Shown here: positions 9,537-17,367 of the stretch, in pieces
Position numbering within the stretch: position 1 is the first letter of the stretch
Layout: each line of letters starts with the position of its first letter
Origin: an uncultured Chloroflexota bacterium
GTDB lineage: Bacteria > Chloroflexota > Chloroflexia > Thermomicrobiales > UBA6265
Direction: 5' to 3'
DNA length: 49,696 bases
NCBI GenBank assembly: GCA_937870845.1
Contig: CALMZR010000407.1
Location: 1 to 49,696 of the forward strand
Made by a program: the position numbers and the translations under genes
The notes under the pieces: generated by a model
The model's database searches: none
What the model saw: the letters and a program-made list of their open reading frames with translations, nothing else
What the model was told of the DNA's origin: nothing

Positions 9537-9566
9537 TTGACACGTCTTCAGCGCCGGGGATAGACT
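9537..9566 (+). promoter_or_regulatory. Predicted sigma70-type promoter for the tripartite transporter operon
   Basis: A perfect -35 hexamer TTGACA (9537-9542) is followed after 18 bases by TAGACT (9561-9566), matching four of six -10 consensus positions. Transcription would start near 9573, leaving a leader of about 70 bases before the ATG at 9642. It lies in the gap after thrC. Confidence 0.5.
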
Positions 9567-9641
9567 CGGGCGCAACGGTCCAGCCAGATACGTATCGGTT
9601 ATGCGGCTGCGACCCGTTGGCGCGACCAGGAGGTAGAGACG

Positions 9642-10670
9642 ATGACGACTACTCCTTCGGCAGTCCGCATACGGGCCTTGTCCCTGGCGGCCCTGTTGGC
9701 CGTCGGCATGGCGTTCGCCGGCTGGAGCGGAAGCGCCATTGGCGCCGCGCAGATTCCCGAGAATTACCCCGATCGGCCCATTGAGTTCGTCGTCCAGTAC
9801 GCGCCGGGCGGCGGCTCCGACAATTTCGCCCGCATGATCGCCTCCACACTGGCGTCGGAGGGGATCTCCGATGCGACGCTGAACGTGGTCAACCGCGAGG
9901 GCGGCAGCGGCGCGATCGGGCAGGCGTATGTCGCCGGCAAGGAAGGCGACAACTACACCCTGATGACGATGACCTCGGCGCTGGTGACGAGCCCGGTCGT
10001 GCTCGATCTGGAGCACGACTTCGAGGACTTCACGCCGATCGCCCGACTGGCGGCAGACCAGCTGCTGATCGTGGTCCCAGCCGACTCCGAATTCCAGACG
10101 ATGGAGGATTTGCTGGCGGCGGCGAGCGCGGAGCCGGATTCGGTGAGCTGGGGCGGCACCGGGCTCGGAGGAGAAGACAGCCTTCTCCTCGGCCAGATCG
10201 AGCAAGCCAGCGACGCCCAACTCAACTACGTCGCCTTCGAGAGCGGCGGCGAGGTCCAGATCGCGCTCCTGGGCGGCCACGTCGACGTCGCCTCATCAAA
10301 CCCGAACGAGATCATCGGGCAGTTGGAAGCCGGTGAGCTGCGCCCCTTGGCCGTCGCCGGTGACGAGCGCCTGACGCTGTTGCCCGACGTGCCGACCTTG
10401 CAGGAGATGGGATTCGACGTGCTGTTCGAGCAAGCGCGCGGCATCGTCGGTCCTCCCGGCATGGATCCGGCCGCGGTGCAGTACTGGGCGGACACGCTCA
10501 AGGCGATGACCGAAACGGAGAAGTGGCAGACCGAGTACCTCGAGCGGAACATGCTGCTGGACGCCTACCTGGGTCCCGAGGAGTTCGCCGCCTGGATGGC
10601 GGAGGAGACCGCGGCGACAGAGGCGCTGATCGCCGAAATGGGGCTGACCGAAGCGACGCCGGCGCCCTGA
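9642..10670 (+). CDS. tctC: Tripartite tricarboxylate transporter substrate-binding protein (TctC family)
   Basis: A 342-residue extracytoplasmic binding protein with an N-terminal signal peptide (hydrophobic core LSLAALLAVGMAFAG, residues 13-27). The mature start YPDRPIEFVVQYAPGGGSDNFAR is the family hallmark: the P-x-RP-I strand and the APGGG-D loop that binds a carboxylate. Further family landmarks are NREGGSGAIGQ, VAVAGDERL and LPDVPTLQEMG. A strong ribosome site (AGGAGGT) precedes the ATG. It is the first gene of a three-gene set with the small and large membrane subunits, and delivers a di- or tricarboxylate or similar acid to them. The actual ligand is unknown. Confidence 0.92.
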   Translation: MTTTPSAVRIRALSLAALLAVGMAFAGWSGSAIGAAQIPENYPDRPIEFVVQYAPGGGSDNFARMIASTLASEGISDATLNVVNREGGSGAIGQAYVAGKEGDNYTLMTMTSALVTSPVVLDLEHDFEDFTPIARLAADQLLIVVPADSEFQTMEDLLAAASAEPDSVSWGGTGLGGEDSLLLGQIEQASDAQLNYVAFESGGEVQIALLGGHVDVASSNPNEIIGQLEAGELRPLAVAGDERLTLLPDVPTLQEMGFDVLFEQARGIVGPPGMDPAAVQYWADTLKAMTETEKWQTEYLERNMLLDAYLGPEEFAAWMAEETAATEALIAEMGLTEATPAP

Positions 10671-10907
10671 CTCTGAAGTCGTGCCCGGCTCAGGAATGTT
10701 CGATCAAGATCCGCGGGAGCGCATCGCGAATCACGTGACCTTCTGAGTCCAGAAACAGAAAATCTCGGCGCCAGGGGGAACCGTTTCCTGACGCCGACAC
10801 ACATCCGCTTCGCCTTCAGCATTGCGCCGCGAGCCGGAGCTGCTCTCGGACAGGGCGCTTGCGAACCCCGGCTCGAATGGCGTAGCGCCGGTGCGGAGGG
10901 AACCAGC

Positions 10908-11396
10908 GTGCGTGTTGCGGATACGGTTGCCGCGCTCTGTGTGGGGCTCCTCGGGGCGACAGTCATTGCGATGGCGCGACAATTGCCGTACGAGGCGGAT
11001 TACGGACCGGGCCCCGGCTTCCTCCCCCTCTGGCTCGGCGTGGCGCTTGTTACTCTCTCGGTCTTTCTGCTGCGCGAGTCCAGGGTCACGCCAGCGTCAG
11101 ACGACGCAGCCCTCGCTGCGATTCCGGCCAACCAGCCGGGGTTCCTCCACTTTGGGCCAGGGGCGCTGACGCCGTGGCTGGTTTTCCTCGCCAGCACGGT
11201 TATCGTGTCGGTGCTCTTCGAGCGGCTGGGATTCGCGCTGGCGATTGGGTTGTTCATGTTCGTCACGATGCGCTGGGTGGCGAAACTGAGCTGGCTCGGA
11301 ACGCTGCTCTTCACCGTGCTTACCCCGCTCATGCTCTACATCTTGTTCCTGCGGCTATTGATGGTGCCCGTTCCAGTCGGTCCGTCGTGGCTGTGA
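10908..11396 (+). CDS. tctB: Tripartite tricarboxylate transporter small membrane subunit (TctB family)
   Basis: A 162-residue membrane protein with four hydrophobic segments (about residues 5-22, 38-54, 88-107 and 113-155), matching the small TctB subunit. The motif GPGPGFLPLWLGVAL after the first segment is typical (G-PGFFP in the family). The start is a GTG at 10908 with GGAGGG 8-9 bases upstream. The 237-bp gap after tctC contains no gene I can support. TctB pairs with TctA to form the sodium- or proton-coupled membrane part. Confidence 0.85.
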   Translation: MRVADTVAALCVGLLGATVIAMARQLPYEADYGPGPGFLPLWLGVALVTLSVFLLRESRVTPASDDAALAAIPANQPGFLHFGPGALTPWLVFLASTVIVSVLFERLGFALAIGLFMFVTMRWVAKLSWLGTLLFTVLTPLMLYILFLRLLMVPVPVGPSWL

Positions 11397-11423
11397 TCCG
11401 TCCCGTGCAGGAGCCTGACCGCC

Positions 11424-12938
11424 GTGCTTGAGTTGCTGCAAAGCCTCGGCGACGGTTTCCGCATCGCCCTCACGCCCACGAACCTGCTCTTCGCCCTCGC
11501 CGGCGTGCTGGCGGGCATGATCATCGGTGCGTTGCCAGGGATCGGCACCGTGGTCGGGGTTTCGCTGCTGCTGCCGTTGACGTACGGCATGGACCCCACC
11601 AGCGCCATCATCATGCTGGCCGCCATCTATTACGGAGCCCAGTACGGCGGCACGATCACCTCCGTGCTCATGAACCTGCCGGGCGAGGCCGCCACGGTCG
11701 CCACGACGCTGGACGGCTACCAGATGGCGCGGCAGGGCCGGGCCGCAAAAGCGCTCGGCATCGCCACGATCGGCTCGTTCGTGGCCGGCACCGTCGGCGT
11801 GATCGTCGTGACGCTGCTGAGCCCGGTCCTGGCCAATTTCGCCCTGAAGTTCGGACCGCCGGAGTACTTCGCACTGATCCTGCTCGGCTTCACGGCGATC
11901 AGCGCCATCGGTGGCTCCTCCCTGGTCAAGGGGCTCACGTCGGTCATCCTGGGATTGCTGATTTCGACGGTCGGGCTCGACATCATGACGGGCCGGCCCC
12001 GATTCACCTTCGGCGAGGATTGGCTCCTCGGCGGGCTCGACTTTGTCGTGGTGGCGGTCGGACTTTTCGGGATCGGCGAGATCCTCGACGGCATGATGAC
12101 CCCTGGTGGTCACCCGATCATCAAGACCTCGCTCAGTTGGCGCAATTCCATCCCCTCAGCCGCGGAGTGGATTCGATCGCGATGGGCGATCGTGCGGGGC
12201 ACGCTCGTCGGGCTCGCGATCGGCGTGCTGCCGGGGGCCGGGTCGACCCTGGCCTCCTTTATCGCCTACAGCGTCGAGCGCAACGCCTCCAAGCACCCAG
12301 AAGAGTTCGGCAAGGGCGCCATCGAAGGCGTGGCCGCGCCCGAATCGGCGAACAACGCGGCATCGGCCACGGCCATGATCCCCTTGCTGACCCTGGGCGT
12401 CCCCGGCTCCGGCACCACGGCGGTGCTGCTCGGCGGCTTCCTGCTCTGGGGGTTGCGGCCCGGCCCGCTGCTCTTCACCCAGCACCCGGACTTCGCCTGG
12501 GGCCTGATCGCCAGCATGTATATCGGGAACATGATGCTGGTCTTGCTCAATATCTTCGCCATCCCCGTCTTCGCCAGCATGCTCAGGATCCCGTATGCGA
12601 TCCAGGCGGCGTTTGTGGTCATCTTCGCGCTGGTCGGCGCCTATTCGATCAGCAACAATCAGTACGACGTGCTCATCATGATCGCCTTCGGTTTGCTCGG
12701 CTTCGCGATGAAACGGCTCGATTTTTCGCCCGCGGGGCTTATTCTGGGCCTGGTCCTAGGGCCGTTGGCCGAGTTGTCGCTCCGCCAATCCCTGACCCTA
12801 TCGCGCGGAAACTGGGCGATCTTCTTCGAGCGCCCGATCTCGGGGGCGCTGATGGTGCTGGCCATCGTCGCGCTGGCGTGGCCTCTGGCGCGGCGGGCTC
12901 TGGTTCAGCGCGGCGATCTGATCGAGGCTGACGGGTGA
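11424..12938 (+). CDS. tctA: Tripartite tricarboxylate transporter large membrane subunit (TctA family)
   Basis: A 504-residue protein with about twelve membrane segments, the usual TctA length. Diagnostic motifs are GMIIGALPGIGTVVG (residues 31-45), YYGAQYGGTITSVLMNLPGE and, in the second half, GVLPGAGSTLASFIAY, AAPESANNAAS and PLLTLGVPGSGTTAVLLG. The inverted repeat of PG motifs reflects the duplicated fold. The start is a GTG 27 bp after tctB. It is the last gene of the transporter and converges with the crotonase gene across an inverted repeat (12933-13017). Confidence 0.93.
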   Translation: MLELLQSLGDGFRIALTPTNLLFALAGVLAGMIIGALPGIGTVVGVSLLLPLTYGMDPTSAIIMLAAIYYGAQYGGTITSVLMNLPGEAATVATTLDGYQMARQGRAAKALGIATIGSFVAGTVGVIVVTLLSPVLANFALKFGPPEYFALILLGFTAISAIGGSSLVKGLTSVILGLLISTVGLDIMTGRPRFTFGEDWLLGGLDFVVVAVGLFGIGEILDGMMTPGGHPIIKTSLSWRNSIPSAAEWIRSRWAIVRGTLVGLAIGVLPGAGSTLASFIAYSVERNASKHPEEFGKGAIEGVAAPESANNAASATAMIPLLTLGVPGSGTTAVLLGGFLLWGLRPGPLLFTQHPDFAWGLIASMYIGNMMLVLLNIFAIPVFASMLRIPYAIQAAFVVIFALVGAYSISNNQYDVLIMIAFGLLGFAMKRLDFSPAGLILGLVLGPLAELSLRQSLTLSRGNWAIFFERPISGALMVLAIVALAWPLARRALVQRGDLIEADG

Positions 12939-13017
12939 CGGGGCGTCAGGGTGTCAGGTTATAGGCCCGTCGAGTCCCATATCCCGATCACCCAATCACC
13001 CTAACGCTGTGACACCC
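12933..13017. terminator. Imperfect inverted repeat between convergent genes, possible bidirectional terminator
   Basis: The arm starting GGGTGACGGGGCGTCAGGG at 12933 is roughly inverted by the arm ending AACGCTGTGACACCC at 13017 (its complement starts GGGTGTCACAGCGTTAGGG). It overlaps the tctA stop and fills the gap before the crotonase stop at 13022. No T-tract follows, so a terminator role is only positional inference. Confidence 0.35.
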
Positions 13018-13021
13018 ACGT

Positions 13022-13816
13022 CTACCGTCCCGTCCAGACGTACTTTTCTTTGGCGACAAATGCCTTGACGGCGCCGCGAAAGTCGTCGCTCATATAGCAA
13101 GAGAGGATCAGGTCTTCGCCTTCCTCGCTGTCGGGCGCACGCGCCGCCTGGATGCGGCGGATTGACTCCTTGGTGGCGGCAAGGGTCAACGGGGCCAGGG
13201 TCGTCAGTCGTTCGGCGACTTCGCGCACGCGTCCTTCGAGTTCCTCGGCTGGGACAGTCTCGGTCACCACGCCGAGACTGAGCGCCTCGTCGGCGTTCAG
13301 CAGCTTGGCCAGCATGATCAACTCTTTGGTCTTGGCAGGCCCGACGAAGTCGACGAGGCGGCTGTAACCTTTGAGCGACAGGCAGTTGCCGATGGTGCGG
13401 GCGATCGGGATGCCGAAGCGCAGCGCCGGATCGGCGTAGCGGAAATCGCACGCCAGTGCGATGCTGGCTCCGCCGCCGACGCAGACGCCGTGGATCATGG
13501 CGATCGTCGGCTTGCGCACCCGCTCCAGCCGGCCGGTGACCTCTCCCGTCCGCCGCTCGTAGTCGATGGCGTGCTGGGGATCGGTGAACGCCTGAAACTG
13601 GCTGATGTCGGTCCCCGAGACGAAGGCGCGGTCGCCGGCCCCTTTCAGAATGGCAACGCGGATGTCGTCGTTGCGATCCAGCTCGTCGCAGTAGACGACC
13701 AACCGGTCGTACATGTTCCAGGTCATCGCGTTCATCGCCTCGGGGCGGTTGAACGTGATCGTCGCGACCTGGCCGTCGACATCGAAAAGGATTTCCTGAC
13801 TCGGATCCGCCTCCAC
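13022..13816 (-). CDS. Enoyl-CoA hydratase/isomerase (crotonase) family protein
   Basis: About 264 residues with the crotonase fold. Oxyanion-hole segments are AFVSGTDISQF (64-74) and HGVCVGGGASIALACD (109-124). Of the two acidic residues used by classical hydratases, the position equivalent to rat Glu144 looks replaced (FGIPIART instead of FGQPE), while a Glu in KTKELIM (Glu165) aligns with Glu164. Hydratase activity is therefore uncertain; an isomerase or other crotonase reaction is possible. I chose the GTG at 13816, preceded by GGGGAG about nine bases upstream. An upstream TTG at 13897 would translate the palindromic repeat between the two genes. It lies downstream of a CaiB-type CoA-transferase on the same strand and is probably co-transcribed with it. 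Confidence 0.87.
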   Translation of the reverse strand: MEADPSQEILFDVDGQVATITFNRPEAMNAMTWNMYDRLVVYCDELDRNDDIRVAILKGAGDRAFVSGTDISQFQAFTDPQHAIDYERRTGEVTGRLERVRKPTIAMIHGVCVGGGASIALACDFRYADPALRFGIPIARTIGNCLSLKGYSRLVDFVGPAKTKELIMLAKLLNADEALSLGVVTETVPAEELEGRVREVAERLTTLAPLTLAATKESIRRIQAARAPDSEEGEDLILSCYMSDDFRGAVKAFVAKEKYVWTGR

Positions 13817-13833
13817 GCGATTTCTCTCCCCTA

Positions 13834-13888
13834 CCTTCACCGCGTTCCCCCCTCGCCCATCGCAATGGGGGAGGGATCGCGGTGAGGG
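13834..13888. repeat. Palindromic intergenic repeat (C/G-rich family, copy 2)
   Basis: The inner arms CCCTCGCCCAT (13850-13860) and ATGGGGGAGGG (13865-13875) pair with one mismatch over a CGCA loop. Outer arms CCTTCACCGCG (13834-13844) and CGCGGTGAGGG (13878-13888) extend the stem. It lies between the CoA-transferase stop and the ribosome site of the crotonase gene. Confidence 0.7.
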
Positions 13889-13893
13889 CTGAC

Positions 13894-15081
13894 TCAAACG
13901 ACTCCCTGCTCCCGCAACTCGCCAATTTTCTCATCGCTGTAGCCCAGCGACTCCAGGATTTCGCCCGTGTGCTGCCCGAGAAGTGGCGGAGCCGACCGCA
14001 TCGCTCCGGGTGTCCCTGAGAACTTGGCCGGATTCCCCGTCATCGTCACCGTGCCCGCGGTCGGGTGGTCGAGCCTGATGACCATCTCCCGCGCGCTCGC
14101 GTGCAGATCGGTCAGCGCTTGCGCCACGGAGTTGATCGGCCCCGCCGGGATGCCGGCGTCTTCGAGGAGGCGGATCCACTCCGCAGTGGTGCGCTCCACC
14201 ATGAGCTCGGCCACATGGGCGATCACCGCCTCCCGGTTGACTACGCGCTCGGCGCTCGTGGCAAATCCAGGCTTCGTGGCGAGGTCCGCAACGCCTGCCG
14301 CGTCGCAGAATTGCCGCCAGAGCCGGTCGTTGCCCACCGCCAGCATGAGATAGCCGTCGGCGGTAGCGAACGGCTGATAGGGCACGATGCTGGGGTGCGC
14401 GGAGCCGTAGCGCGCCGGATTCTCCCCGGTGGCGAAGAAGCTGCCCGCGGCGTACGTGAGCCAGGAAAGTTGGGCGTCGAGGAGCGAGATGTCGAGATAC
14501 TGCCCCTGGCCCGTCCGCTCCCGAGACAGGAGGGCGCTGACGATGGCGAGGGCGGCCCACATGCCGGCCCCGATGTCGGCGATCGACATGCCGTGCTTGC
14601 TCGGCGCGCCCTCCGATTCGCCGGTGATGGCCATCATGCCGCTCATCGCCTGGGCCAGCGCGTCGTACCCCGGACGATCGCGGTACGGACCCTCCTGGCC
14701 GAAACCGGAGATGGCGCAGTAGACGAGCCGCGGGTTCTCCTGGCGCAACCTCTCGTAGCCGACGCCGATGCGATCGGCTGTTCCCGGCCGGAAGTTCTCG
14801 ATCGCCACGTCGCAGACCCGGGCCAAAGCGTAGACGATCTCGCGCCCCGCCTCCTGTCCGAGGTCGATCGTGATGCTGCGCTTGTTGCGATTGATGCTCA
14901 GGTAGTAAGCGCTCTCGCCCGCGACGAACGGCGGCCCCCACTGCCGCGTATCGTCGCCTTCGCCCGGGCGCTCGACCTTAATGACGTCGGCCCCGAAATC
15001 GGCCAGCACCATCGTGCAGTAGGGGCCGCTCAGGATCCGCGAGAGATCCAGAACTCGATAGCCGTCGAGCGCCCCGGCCAA
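13894..15081 (-). CDS. CaiB/BaiF family (class III) CoA-transferase
   Basis: Class III CoA-transferase, 395 residues from the chosen start. These enzymes move CoA between carboxylic acids through an aspartyl-CoA intermediate and act as interlocked dimers. Family signatures are YRVLDLSRILSGPYCTMVLADFG near the N-terminus (in two parts, LSRILSGP and ADFGADVIKVE), NRNKRSITIDL, ENFRPG and YCAISGFGQ. The catalytic Asp in SIADIGAGM falls at residue 169, the same number as in formyl-CoA transferase. I chose the TTG at 15081 because AGGAGG lies seven bases upstream. An ATG at 15159 would add 26 residues with no ribosome site. It is probably co-transcribed with the crotonase. The CoA donor and acceptor are unknown. 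Confidence 0.88.
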   Translation of the reverse strand: MAGALDGYRVLDLSRILSGPYCTMVLADFGADVIKVERPGEGDDTRQWGPPFVAGESAYYLSINRNKRSITIDLGQEAGREIVYALARVCDVAIENFRPGTADRIGVGYERLRQENPRLVYCAISGFGQEGPYRDRPGYDALAQAMSGMMAITGESEGAPSKHGMSIADIGAGMWAALAIVSALLSRERTGQGQYLDISLLDAQLSWLTYAAGSFFATGENPARYGSAHPSIVPYQPFATADGYLMLAVGNDRLWRQFCDAAGVADLATKPGFATSAERVVNREAVIAHVAELMVERTTAEWIRLLEDAGIPAGPINSVAQALTDLHASAREMVIRLDHPTAGTVTMTGNPAKFSGTPGAMRSAPPLLGQHTGEILESLGYSDEKIGELREQGVV

Positions 15082-15246
15082 ACCCTGTCCTCCTGCGTCT
15101 AGTCGCGATTCCGTATCGGTTTGCCTCGGCGCCGAGGCAGCGGAGTGCCCGGCCACCATAGAGAGGGACGAGGCGGATTGTCAAACGCGCGGCCGGGGGC
15201 GATGATGAGGCGACGCCTCGCTGTCCGAAACGACGGAGGAGAGAAC

Positions 15247-15780
15247 ATGCCCGTGCGCCGCCTCGGTAATCGCCGCCCTCAGATCGATGCCACGGCCTAC
15301 GTTGCCGACGACGCCCAGATCATCGGCGACGTCGTCCTGGCCGCCGAATCGAGCGTGTGGTTTGGCGCCGTCCTGCGCGGCGATACGGAGCGCATCGCGA
15401 TCGGGGCCGGGTCCAATGTGCAGGACGGGGCGATCCTGCACGCCGATCCGGGATTTCCCTGCACTGTCGGCGCAGGCGTCGTCACCGGCCACGGCGCGAT
15501 CCTCCACGGCTGCCGCATCGGCGACGACTGCCTGATCGGGATGGGCGCCATCATCCTGAATGGCGCCAGCATCAGCTCCGGCTCGATCGTCGGCGCCGGC
15601 GCGCTCGTTCCCGAGGGCAAGGAATTTCCTCCCGGCTCGCTCATCATGGGGGTTCCCGCCAGAGTCGTCCGTGAAGTCACGACGGAGGATCGGCGGCAGA
15701 TCGCCGCTGGCGCCCGCCACTACCAGGAGCGGGCTCGCCTGTACCGCGCCGAACTCGGAGACCAGGAAGCAGCGGGGTAA
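15247..15780 (+). CDS. Gamma-carbonic anhydrase-like hexapeptide-repeat protein
   Basis: A 177-residue left-handed beta-helix protein of the gamma-carbonic anhydrase/YrdA/PaaY group. The three zinc-ligand histidines are His65 (HAD), His82 and His87 (GHGAILHG), in the usual spacing. Hexapeptide repeats run from about residue 20 to 125, followed by a C-terminal helix (TTEDRRQIAAGARHYQERA). Members trimerise. Some hydrate CO2; others act as thioesterases near acyl-CoA genes, and the CoA-transferase genes on both sides make that alternative worth keeping. The ATG at 15247 has GGAGGAGA just upstream. An earlier in-frame ATG at 15202 lacks such a site. Confidence 0.88.
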   Translation: MPVRRLGNRRPQIDATAYVADDAQIIGDVVLAAESSVWFGAVLRGDTERIAIGAGSNVQDGAILHADPGFPCTVGAGVVTGHGAILHGCRIGDDCLIGMGAIILNGASISSGSIVGAGALVPEGKEFPPGSLIMGVPARVVREVTTEDRRQIAAGARHYQERARLYRAELGDQEAAG

Positions 15781-15810
15781 ACGCGCGCCCGACAGTGACA
15801 CCGCCGGATC

Positions 15811-15890
15811 GTGTCATTCTGAGGACGAAGCCAAGCATACCGCTCGTTTTGGACGGCCGCAGCATGCGACCGGGATGCTTCGTGCCTCAA
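15811..15890. repeat. Diverged copy of the GTGTCATTC inverted-repeat element
   Basis: Begins GTGTCATTCTGAGGACGAAG like the 87-bp elements at 21514, 27506 and 40850. It has arms TGAGGACGAAGCCAAGCAT and, inverted, ATGCTTCGTGCCTCAA ending at 15890. It fills most of the gap between the convergent carbonic-anhydrase-like and CoA-transferase genes. The right end does not match the other copies. Confidence 0.5.
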
Positions 15891-15927
15891 CCTGGGTGCG
15901 ACGCTTCAGGTCGGCGGTTTCCCAAAA

Positions 15928-17136
15928 TCAGATGATGGCCTGCTCCCGCAGGCGGCGCACGTCATCGCCGTTCAAGCCCACTTCACACAGAACCTCGTCG
16001 GTGTGCTCGCCGAGTTCGGGCGGGATGCGGTGGACGTCGCCAGGCGTCTCGCTGAATTTCACCGGCAATCCAAGGAGGGAGACCGTGCCCAGAATTGGGT
16101 GTGGCCGCTCGACGACCATCTCCCGGTGCCGAATCTGGGGATGGTCCAGGGCGCCATCCATCGCATAGACCGGGCCAGCCGGGATGCCGGCCTCGTTGAA
16201 GAACCGTTCCCATTCGTCAATCGTGCGCGCCTGCAACTTCTCGTTAATTAACTCGGCAAGGACGAGTCGGTTTTCGTACCGGGCGCCATTGGTCGCGAAT
16301 CGCGGATCCTCCAGCCACTCCTCGGCGCCCATGAGGCGACAGAATTGCGCCCAGCGCTTCTCGCCGGTGGCGCCCAGCGTGAGATAGCCGTCTTTCGCCC
16401 TGAAGACGCCGTAGGGCGCGTTGATCGGGTGATGGTTTCCGGCCGGGGGCGGCACGCCGCCGCCGTTGATATAGCGGACTGCCTGGAATCCCATCGTGCC
16501 CACCATTGCCTCGAGCAGCGACGTGTTGACCTCCTGACCGCGTCCTGTCCGCTCCCGCGCCTGGAGCGCGGCCAGGATGCCGTAAGCTCCGTAAAGACCG
16601 GTGAGCAAATCCGCGATCGGGATGCCGACGCGCACCGGCTCCTCGCCTTCGAAACCGGTCACGCTCATCAAGCCGGACACGCCCTGGATGATCTGGTCGA
16701 GTCCGGGTCGGTCGGCGTACGGGCCGTCGGCGCCAAAACCGGAGATCGAACAGTAAATGATGCGCGGGTTGCGCTCGCTGGCGACGGCATACCCGATGCC
16801 CAGCGCATCCATGACGCCGGGCCGAAAATTCTCGATCACAACGTCGGCGCTGTCGGCCAGGCGGCGGAAGGTCTCTTGGCCCTCCGCTTGCTTGATGTCG
16901 AGGGTCAGGGACCTCTTATTGCGGTTCGCGGAGAGGAAGAAGGCGCTGACGCCCTCGAAGAACGGCGGCCCGGCGGCGCGGCCATCCTCCCCGACGCCCG
17001 GTTTCTCGATCTTGATGACATCGGCGCCGAGATCGCCCAGAAGCATCGCGCAGGTCGGGCCCGCCAGATGACGGCCGAGGTCGAGGACACGAACCCCGGC
17101 CAGCGGCATCTGCTCGGGGCGCGCTTCGGCGGACAT
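15928..17136 (-). CDS. CaiB/BaiF family (class III) CoA-transferase, second paralogue
   Basis: A 402-residue class III CoA-transferase, related to but clearly distinct from the one at 13894-15081. Signatures are GVRVLDLGRHLAGP, GDLGADVIKIEKPG, NRNKRSLTLDI, ENFRPG and YCSISGFGADGPY, with the catalytic Asp176 in IPIADLLTG. The ATG at 17136 has GAGGAGAG upstream. A longer frame reaching 17382 runs through the probable promoter and was not used. A TATACT -10-like box lies about 50 bp upstream. It is oriented opposite to the SnoaL-GIN gene. The substrates are unknown; succinyl-CoA-dependent activation of a carboxylate is typical of the family. Confidence 0.87.
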   Translation of the reverse strand: MSAEARPEQMPLAGVRVLDLGRHLAGPTCAMLLGDLGADVIKIEKPGVGEDGRAAGPPFFEGVSAFFLSANRNKRSLTLDIKQAEGQETFRRLADSADVVIENFRPGVMDALGIGYAVASERNPRIIYCSISGFGADGPYADRPGLDQIIQGVSGLMSVTGFEGEEPVRVGIPIADLLTGLYGAYGILAALQARERTGRGQEVNTSLLEAMVGTMGFQAVRYINGGGVPPPAGNHHPINAPYGVFRAKDGYLTLGATGEKRWAQFCRLMGAEEWLEDPRFATNGARYENRLVLAELINEKLQARTIDEWERFFNEAGIPAGPVYAMDGALDHPQIRHREMVVERPHPILGTVSLLGLPVKFSETPGDVHRIPPELGEHTDEVLCEVGLNGDDVRRLREQAII

Positions 17137-17184
17137 TGGCTGCTCTCCTCTCGTGCCGTTTCGCGTATCGCCTTTGGTCCCTGC

Positions 17185-17190
17185 AGTATA
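17185..17190 (-). promoter_or_regulatory. Possible -10 box for the second CoA-transferase
   Basis: On the minus strand the bases read TATACT, five of six consensus, about 50 bp upstream of the ATG at 17136. No convincing -35 hexamer lies 16-18 bases further upstream, so this is weak. Confidence 0.3.
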
Positions 17191-17367
17191 CGGAGAACCG
17201 CCGCCCTCCACGGATCGAGCCGGAACCGCGCAACCCGCTGCATCGTCAAGAGCAGTGGAACTCAGAGTACGCTCATTCGTGGCGCGACGTTCGCCTGGAG
17301 AGAGTCTTGCGCTGAACCGGTCACGCCTGAGGATGGCCGATCCGGGCGACCTGGAAGGAAAACGAGT

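Noticed and set aside
13022-13897. Longer crotonase starting at a TTG at 13897
   Set aside because: It would translate the palindromic repeat at 13834-13888 and has no ribosome site, unlike the GTG at 13816.
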